Assembly (NCBI GenBank): GCA_024704765.1
Contig: JAKMXF010000011.1
Coordinates: 201,070-265,069 of the forward strand
Source of the DNA: Oopsacas minuta
Taxonomy: Eukaryota > Porifera > Hexactinellida > Lyssacinosida > Leucopsacidae
Direction: 5' to 3'
Length of the DNA stretch: 64,000 nucleotides
A program made the translations under genes and the position numbers. Each line of letters starts with the position of its first letter. The first letter of the stretch is position 1. Of the stretch, positions 57,756 to 64,000 are shown in pieces. The notes under the pieces are model-generated. The model saw nothing but the letters and a program-made list of their open reading frames with translations, was not told the origin of the DNA and ran no database searches.

Positions 57756-60317
57756 TAAGGATTTCCAATATTGGAGTTTGCAGTTGCTGGCAATTGCTGT
57801 ATTGTTTCAAAAGCTAACAATAAGAGAATCATTGAAGAAAACCAGATTATCATCATTATGAGTAGTATCAGAATTCACAGAAGCTGGATTACCACTTAAT
57901 TCCAGAACTATTCCTAATCGAATACATTCGGGAAATTGTGTGATTTTATGACATCTAGAAACTGCTAAGATATCGTTTTTGGTGCAGGAATTGGTTAAAA
58001 GGAGGTGATAAAATTTCCTTTTCATCAAGAACGTGAACGTGGCAGTTTCACTGGTGTTAATCAGGAAGCGAATAAAGGAATTTGGATGGACCATGGATAA
58101 TAAATATCCATAAAACTTCAGATATTTTAGGAATCCGAGCTAAGTAGCGTCGAGGTTATGCGTCGCCAAAAGATCAAAGGCATTAAGAAATTCATCTTTT
58201 TCAAACATAAATTAAATTCAAAAAGCTATCACGTTATGACTTAGAAAGTGTACCGCGCTAGTTGATTTTACAATGTCAAAATTCGAATAAGGTTGCTTGA
58301 TCACCTAAATTAGCCATTGGAACGAAAATCAATGATGATTTAGAACAAGGCTGTTCTTATAGAGGCGCGGACATCCATTTTGGGCTGTAAGCAATACGAT
58401 TGCTAGAACTAAATAAATATAATTTTTAGATTTAAATTATAATATTTTTCATTGACTAATATATTTTCATTGACTAGCAAGGCAGAGTACAGTGTGGCAA
58501 AATGGTGATCATGCGGTAATGGGTACTTACACTGAAGATATATGTTAAAATGTTGTCATATATACTAAATTGACTCTGTAGATTTCAAAAATGGCACCAG
58601 ACTTTTGATTGCATTTCTAGGAATGGAACTATGACGTAACCTGTGGTATTTTGATTCAATTATGGTTCAAGAGTACATGAGTCCTAATTTTTTGAGTGTT
58701 TTTATCTATCAACACTATTTATTGACAAACCTGAATAACAATGCGTATGATGAATTCAATTCTGCATTGAATACTTCAAAAATGATATCAATGAATTATA
58801 TATATAGTAAATATAAAATATTATAGCGATTAATAAAATTTTCTAAAAGATATTTCATCCGACTCCGTGTGCCCCATGCACTCAATGTCAAAAAATATAA
58901 GTGGGCACCTGAAGATGGGGTCTAGAAATTATTGAAAATGAAATTAGGAAAGATATACTAGGTGAAATTGTCGACTATCCAACTCGCAAATACTTACAAT
59001 GTAAGATCGGGGAACTAGATTGTAGGTCAAGGAGCTGAAATATGGATAAAAATAGATGGCTAAAAATGCTTGGGAATGAAAAAAATTAAGTTTTAATGTG
59101 CTTTGCAAAGGAGTTAAAGTTAATAATATAATGTATACGAATACTGATAAATGCCATTGAATTACCGAAAATCCAGGAATGGTGAAGTATCACAAGGGTA
59201 TTTGAAGAATAAATATTTGTGAATTCGAGGTTTTCAAATTTCAAATTTTAGCCTAAGCTTGAAACTTTGGTTAAACACATTATAAGTTCATTAAGTAACA
59301 ATAATAGCATATTTCTATGTTTGAAATAGTGCAAAAGCGAATGCACACATTAATTTTGGTAAATATCGAAGTCAAATTCTCATCTATTACCGCATAATTC
59401 CATATTAAGCAGAGCATGATTTACTTCTTTTGTGCTCCATGTATTCCATCAAATAGTAATTGAGTATAATATTTCTAAGAAATTTACAAATATGAAGTTT
59501 AATCAAATGATAATCAAAAGCTCCAAAATATTGCAAACAGTCTACGTTTGCATTGTTCAAATTAAATACAGAGGTGAGTATATTGATAATCATATAGATT
59601 TCAAATTCAAAAATTTGAATTACTACCAAATACTAAGATGCGACCAGCGATTTCAATAAAATGTTGGAATTTGACCCCTAAGTTGATAACATTTAGACAA
59701 AACTGATTTAGACCTTTGCACAAGGTGTGAAAATATATTACTATTATATTGAACATGTAAATACAATGTTAAAGGTCAGATTTCGAATCAACATGCTCCA
59801 TTATTCCTGAATAGCGATTGAAACAAAATTTCTAGAATATTCAAAGTTTGAATAATGGTGGAAAAAATGATAAACCACATGATAAATTTGTGAATTTGTA
59901 AGTTTCACTATCTGAAAATCCCAAAATCGAACTCGACGTACACATTTCCCTGCGTGTTGATAACTAATCTTTAGTATGTTTCTGAATATAGAACGGAAGA
60001 ACTCATACAAATGGTGCAAATCTTCACCTAAAAGTATCCAGGTTCCAATTTTTACGTCAATCGAATAGCTAGAATTCTCAGAATATCTGAGACGATTGTA
60101 AGGACGTTTGTACTTAGGAATGTCGCATATCGTCAATTCCATCAGGGCATCTTCCTATATCTACATGAGTTGCACAAAATAATTGATCTAATATTATCGT
60201 GAACTTCTTAATGCAGCCAAATTTAGTATAACACCCAGAAATCTATATGTTCTTGCGATGCTACCAGAGATTAACTGGTGTCAATAGGAGTAAATATAAA
60301 ATTACAATACAACTAAC
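57756..60317. other. OGDH intron interior, no recognised element
   Basis: AT-rich, with short frames on both strands (57807-58094, 59405-59659, 59801-60142) that match no family I know. No repeat termini could be paired. Confidence 0.4.
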
Positions 60318-60531
60318 TTGAACAACTGGACCGACAGACTCTAAATGGGAAGGATTAGCTACGACGGCAATATGATAATTTCGGTGTAAATCTTGAATAC
60401 GTTGGTTCATGCCCAAATGGTACTTAACATCACCAGATCCTTCATCTTCAGGAGATAATGTCGGATTGAACTGACAAAAGATTTGCTCCAAAGGCTTTTG
60501 ACAAACATTGGCCAAAACATTTAATCTTCCT
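60318..60531 (-). CDS. OGDH: OGDH exon, most 5' exon found
   Basis: After acceptor AG (60532-60533) the exon supplies the last base of an Arg codon, then [20 protein letters not shown], followed by [20 protein letters not shown] and [20 protein letters not shown]. 'GRLNVLAN', '[12 protein letters not shown]' and 'VANPSHLE' are diagnostic of 2-oxoglutarate dehydrogenase E1. Donor GT is at 60316-60317 in phase 0. 214 nt without a stop. The preceding exon should end at the MGMPHR motif. I did not find it between 60532 and 64000, so at least 3.4 kb of intron lies upstream and the mitochondrial targeting region is outside the window. The four exons together encode about 237 residues, roughly a quarter of the enzyme. 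Confidence 0.97.
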
Positions 60532-63500
60532 CTAAAACAAATAATAGTAATGACCAAAAATAATAAATGAGATAGAAAACACACACAAAATAACAATCTA
60601 TGAAAGAAACATAAAAAGGGTACCACACTTAATCTGTATATTTGGCTATATACTATAATCGTATGTTTAGAATTAATTGATGAAATAGATTACCCCAAGG
60701 ACTGATCATAAGCAAATATGACTATATATGGGATTGAATAGACAGGTTCGAGTAGTTGGAGAGGTTCACAGCAATGACGATATAATAACTGAATTGTCAA
60801 TTCGTGTATATGAAAATCACTCAGTATTTACTGCTCACGCTATTGTTATATATCAATATAATAACATTCAAAGACATTATTGTTCTGATTTGATTGAGGA
60901 ACTTGCAACAGATATTAACTGGAAATTTAACATATGTTTAGAACAGGCAGAAACTCAAAAACTTGGTTTTCGGTCTATAGCTTATTGCTGTGCCGAATAT
61001 ACTGTAGTAAAAGGGGGTGAAATGGCTGACTATATTATTACCATTAATACTCTGTATTACTGTGCGACAATACCATTTCAGTGTCAAGTCCACAGCTAAA
61101 ACTAACGAGAGCAACGGTGTTATATGATCAAATAAATGTCTTCCTTCAGGTGTGAATTAGTTAGACGCCAGTGCCAATATTTCACTGAAGTTAAACATTG
61201 GTTTGTTGCCCAGGAAAAAATATGAAATGAAAATACCAAAGTTTTACATCATTTGAAGAGAAAAGTATTTGCAAAGAACAAACTCCAAAAAAGTATACAT
61301 AAAAACTATTGTGGCAGCAAAGAATTTGAACAAAAAGTAAAGAAATATTACTATATTGTTCAGGCTAGTCTAAAATTTATAGACTGAATCGTAAATATTA
61401 GGCTTCAATAAGTAAGGTATATAATATGGATTCATCGAATTCCCAAATAACCTTGGAATAATCTATCAATAATAAATATCATAACAAAAGTTTCGAGATT
61501 CCTAGACATGTAATACGTTCAAATGGATCACATACAACGAGTTATACACATTCTTATGGTGCGCTTCTACACATTGATAATCGATCGGAGGCCAAGTGCC
61601 ACAATTTGGTATCAACAAAATTCTCTCTGGCGTTCAGCAAAAGATTGTGAAAGGAAAGGTACCGATTTTCAAACCTCCCTAAAGAAAAATAATTCTACAC
61701 GTTTGTACACTTCTAGAATGTATATATTGGTTAAAGTTGATTTGCAAAATAAATAAATATATTCATTTTATAGCACCATGGGACTGCCAATAATCTTATA
61801 GTTCTTGTTTAGAAGATGGGTCCTTGAATTGCTGGATAATATGGACGAATTGAAATTCAAAGTTAGCAATTGGAATAATTGTTGTATAGAATCCTACCAA
61901 AATCTATATTATCAAATCTCAAATGTTGTCGGTTTGTTTGTCCGTTGTCAAGGAAAGGATTTATGGTATACAATTCTTAAATTGTCACATAACTAATTGT
62001 TTATCGTGTTTATTATGGAACTAAAGAGACTTGAAAGAAAATTCACTAAATTTATCGAACATGCTGAATCCGATTTTCACACTTATGGATTAATCATGTA
62101 AATTTATTGTTGTTTTTATGAATAAAAGGTAAACACATTTGAAAATCGTTGTAAAACATGCTTTCAATGGTTATACTGAAGGAATAGAGTATGCTGAGTT
62201 CAAATATGATACTGTAAAATCATTTTGTGAATATTTGTCTACATTTATGTACATAAAGTAAAAAATTCTAATATTGAGGTAGAATCATACTCTCAACGAC
62301 TATGCTGGGATAATCGAGTATGCTGGGTCCGAATATGGGATTAATAGTTTGTTTGTCCCTTGATATGTAAATTTATTGTAGTTTTTATGAATATATAGTA
62401 AACAAATTACCAAAAACTTAAAATTTACGTAGTTCCTGCTCACAACGACTACAAAGGGGGATGGTCTTACAAGAGATTTCAATAACATATTTGCCATATA
62501 CGTATATTTGTGAGTTACATTGTTCTAAATATATCTACATTATGATACTCAAATGGACCGTTTAATTTGGAGGATAATGGATACCTCGACGCGCAATGTG
62601 CCGAGTTCATCGCGAAGCGACGAGTCAAGGGCTCGTCAGAATGAAACTATAATAACATTATTTTCTACTAAATATTTACCATATATTAGTCGTAGAAGAT
62701 CAGTATAAAGATAAATAGGGAAATTCATAATTTTGGAATTGTCATGCTAAAATATCTTCCTGTATTCGCTTGTTTTAATAACATTACTTCAACCGATCTG
62801 TGTACAGCAAAACTATTTATGAACTAGATAAGTACATTAAATCGTATATGGATTATATAATGGAAGAAAGTCTCTATTAATTGAGTGTTTATGGAATTTT
62901 ACAAACTTTGTCAAGAGTCAATAAATACGTTTACGATTGCATAATATCAAAATTGGTTTTGATACTTTTTGCACGCTCCAGAATTACTTAGAATTGTTAA
63001 CAACAATGTAAGTATTCACTCTACAGATTTATTCGCAACGTATTAGAAAAACAAATTGTTAATTAAACTAGAGTTAATATTTATCACATATTGTTTTATC
63101 AAAATTATCCTTGTGTATAACTTAGTATAAGTAAGAATAACTATATTTACGTATATACAAGAAAATATACATACACTGTTTTGATTTATCACTCAACAAT
63201 TCTTAATTACTATGCACTATTCTCATGTATAACATGGGTAAAAGAGCCAAGCTGAAATAAAGAATGATTTCGCAACCTCTGTATCTCACAGCAATATCCT
63301 TACTTCTCAAGATTAAACCCTGCAGCAAACAAATGATTAATAGGAAATACAAATTGTCATTTTTCTACAGTATGTGTGTCTAGTCAGGAAGGTACACCTA
63401 AACCTAAGAGATACTGTGACAACGACACGATCAAATTGCATAAGGATCAAACCCCACTTCCAGCAATCTTGCCTTGTTGTTAAAATCTATCCTTACATCA

Positions 63501-64000
63501 ATTAAATAGATTGCGCTTAAATGTGATGATGGGATACGCATTTATGCGTTTTGCGTTTGGGCAACAAAATATTGTCGTCTGCCTCTACAGATTTAACATA
63601 TTTGAGAAGGGGGAGGATGGGACGATTATTGAAAAGGTAAACATCATTAAATAAACACCAAAAATCAGTGCTCATATTAATACTCAATTTACACTTAAAG
63701 TAAGTTGATATTTCGCTATGCAATGAAATACATTTAATTTCATTGAGTATTAAGCAAAAGAAACTCCTTTATACAGCTAGAATTAGATCGGTCGAAAATA
63801 TCATATTGGTTGACAACAACTTGAGATTGTAGTGACACAAGAATCGCGTAGCAGAGTGAGCAAAATTTGATTCCATACGATTTCCGGACAGTCAAGTATT
63901 GGTTTGAGATGAAACTGTAAAGAGAAAGATTTTGGTAATCTATGAAGCATAAGACGTCTAATTGGAAGGCAGATAAATATAACTATAGATAGATATAAAT
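60532..64000 (-). other. Upstream OGDH intron, no exon found
   Basis: A plus-strand frame at 60728-61099 encodes 123 residues (GLNRQVRVVGEVHSNDDIIT, later LGFRSIAYCCAEYTVVKGGE) but has no domain I recognise and no visible repeat context. A GC-rich patch at 62580-62635 (ACCTCGACGCGCAATGTGCC onward) stands out in AT-rich DNA. The tandem repeat at 62.05-62.46 kb is listed separately. Confidence 0.5.
62050..62460 (+). repeat. Imperfect tandem repeat, about 130-bp unit
   Basis: The landmark ATGCTGA/G starts at 62061, 62191 and 62320, giving spacings of 130 and 129 bp. It is followed each time by TCC/TTC-AATAT-like sequence, and a second landmark, ATTTATTGTTGTTTTTATGA, recurs as ATTTATTGTAGTTTTTATGA about two units later. 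The middle unit is the most diverged. Non-coding. Confidence 0.6.

Larger units (their letters stand above)
40505..60317 (-). other. OGDH: OGDH intron, about 19.8 kb, full of transposons
   Basis: Donor GT at 60316-60317 follows a phase-0 codon, and acceptor AG at 40505-40506 precedes the phase-0 exon GKTCAEQ. The proteins on either side join without a missing residue by family comparison. The intron holds two RAG1-like copies, three hAT pieces, a Tc1-like and a rosa-like element, MITEs and tandem repeats. No OGDH exon is expected inside and none was seen. Confidence 0.85.

Noticed and set aside
60728-61099. 123-residue plus-strand open frame as a gene
   Set aside because: It lies in an OGDH intron region, has no recognisable domain, and a frame of this length is not rare in a 64-kb window. 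No promoter, splice or repeat context supports it.
1-64000. CRISPR arrays, rRNA, tRNA, bacterial operons
   Set aside because: The tandem repeats lack regular spacers. No rRNA or tRNA structure was recognised, and spliced exons and transposon types show eukaryotic nuclear DNA.

Overview
This window is eukaryotic nuclear DNA. It is AT-rich, gene-poor and full of decayed DNA transposons. The only host gene I recognise is 2-oxoglutarate dehydrogenase E1 (OGDH), on the minus strand. Four exons can be placed exactly (60318-60531, 40302-40504, 37763-37885, 34872-35044). They have GT/AG boundaries, matching phases and an uninterrupted protein match, and introns of about 19.8, 2.4 and 2.7 kb separate them. 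The transposon families (mariner, Tc1-like, rosa-like, hAT, P-like, RAG1/Transib-like, pogo-like MITEs) suggest an arthropod, plausibly a crustacean such as a parasitic copepod. The organism is an inference; the transposon classes and the OGDH gene are not.

Layout. 0-8 kb: a mariner (534-1841), two pogo-like MITEs and a Tc1-like DD37E element (6663-8001). 8-14.5 kb: a hAT MITE, an unrecognised decayed coding region, and a hAT with a TTF/DUF4371-type transposase. 17.5-18.8 kb: a nearly intact mariner. 20-23.5 kb: a non-LTR endonuclease fragment and a hAT remnant. 25.2-27.5 kb: a P-element-like THAP transposon. 27.9-34.7 kb: a nested stack. A hAT contains a transposon with about 370-bp inverted repeats, which itself contains a mariner in one arm and a MITE in the other. 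34.9-60.5 kb: the OGDH exons, with introns holding a hAT MITE, two divergent RAG1-like transposase copies (one split by a hAT with a perfect 8-bp target duplication), hAT pieces, a Tc1 DD34E and a rosa-like DD41D element. 60.5-64 kb: intronic or upstream sequence with a tandem repeat of about 130 bp.

The only conserved function visible is OGDH, a TCA-cycle enzyme of the mitochondrial matrix. Everything else with coding potential looks like transposase in some stage of decay. The part most likely to be under-described is the long-inverted-repeat transposon at 30358-34534. Its protein belongs to a family I recognise by pattern as recurrent in arthropod genomes but cannot assign to a named superfamily. 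Its ends, its 8-bp target duplication and the empty sites of its two inner insertions can all be read here. No CRISPR arrays, tRNAs or rRNAs were seen.
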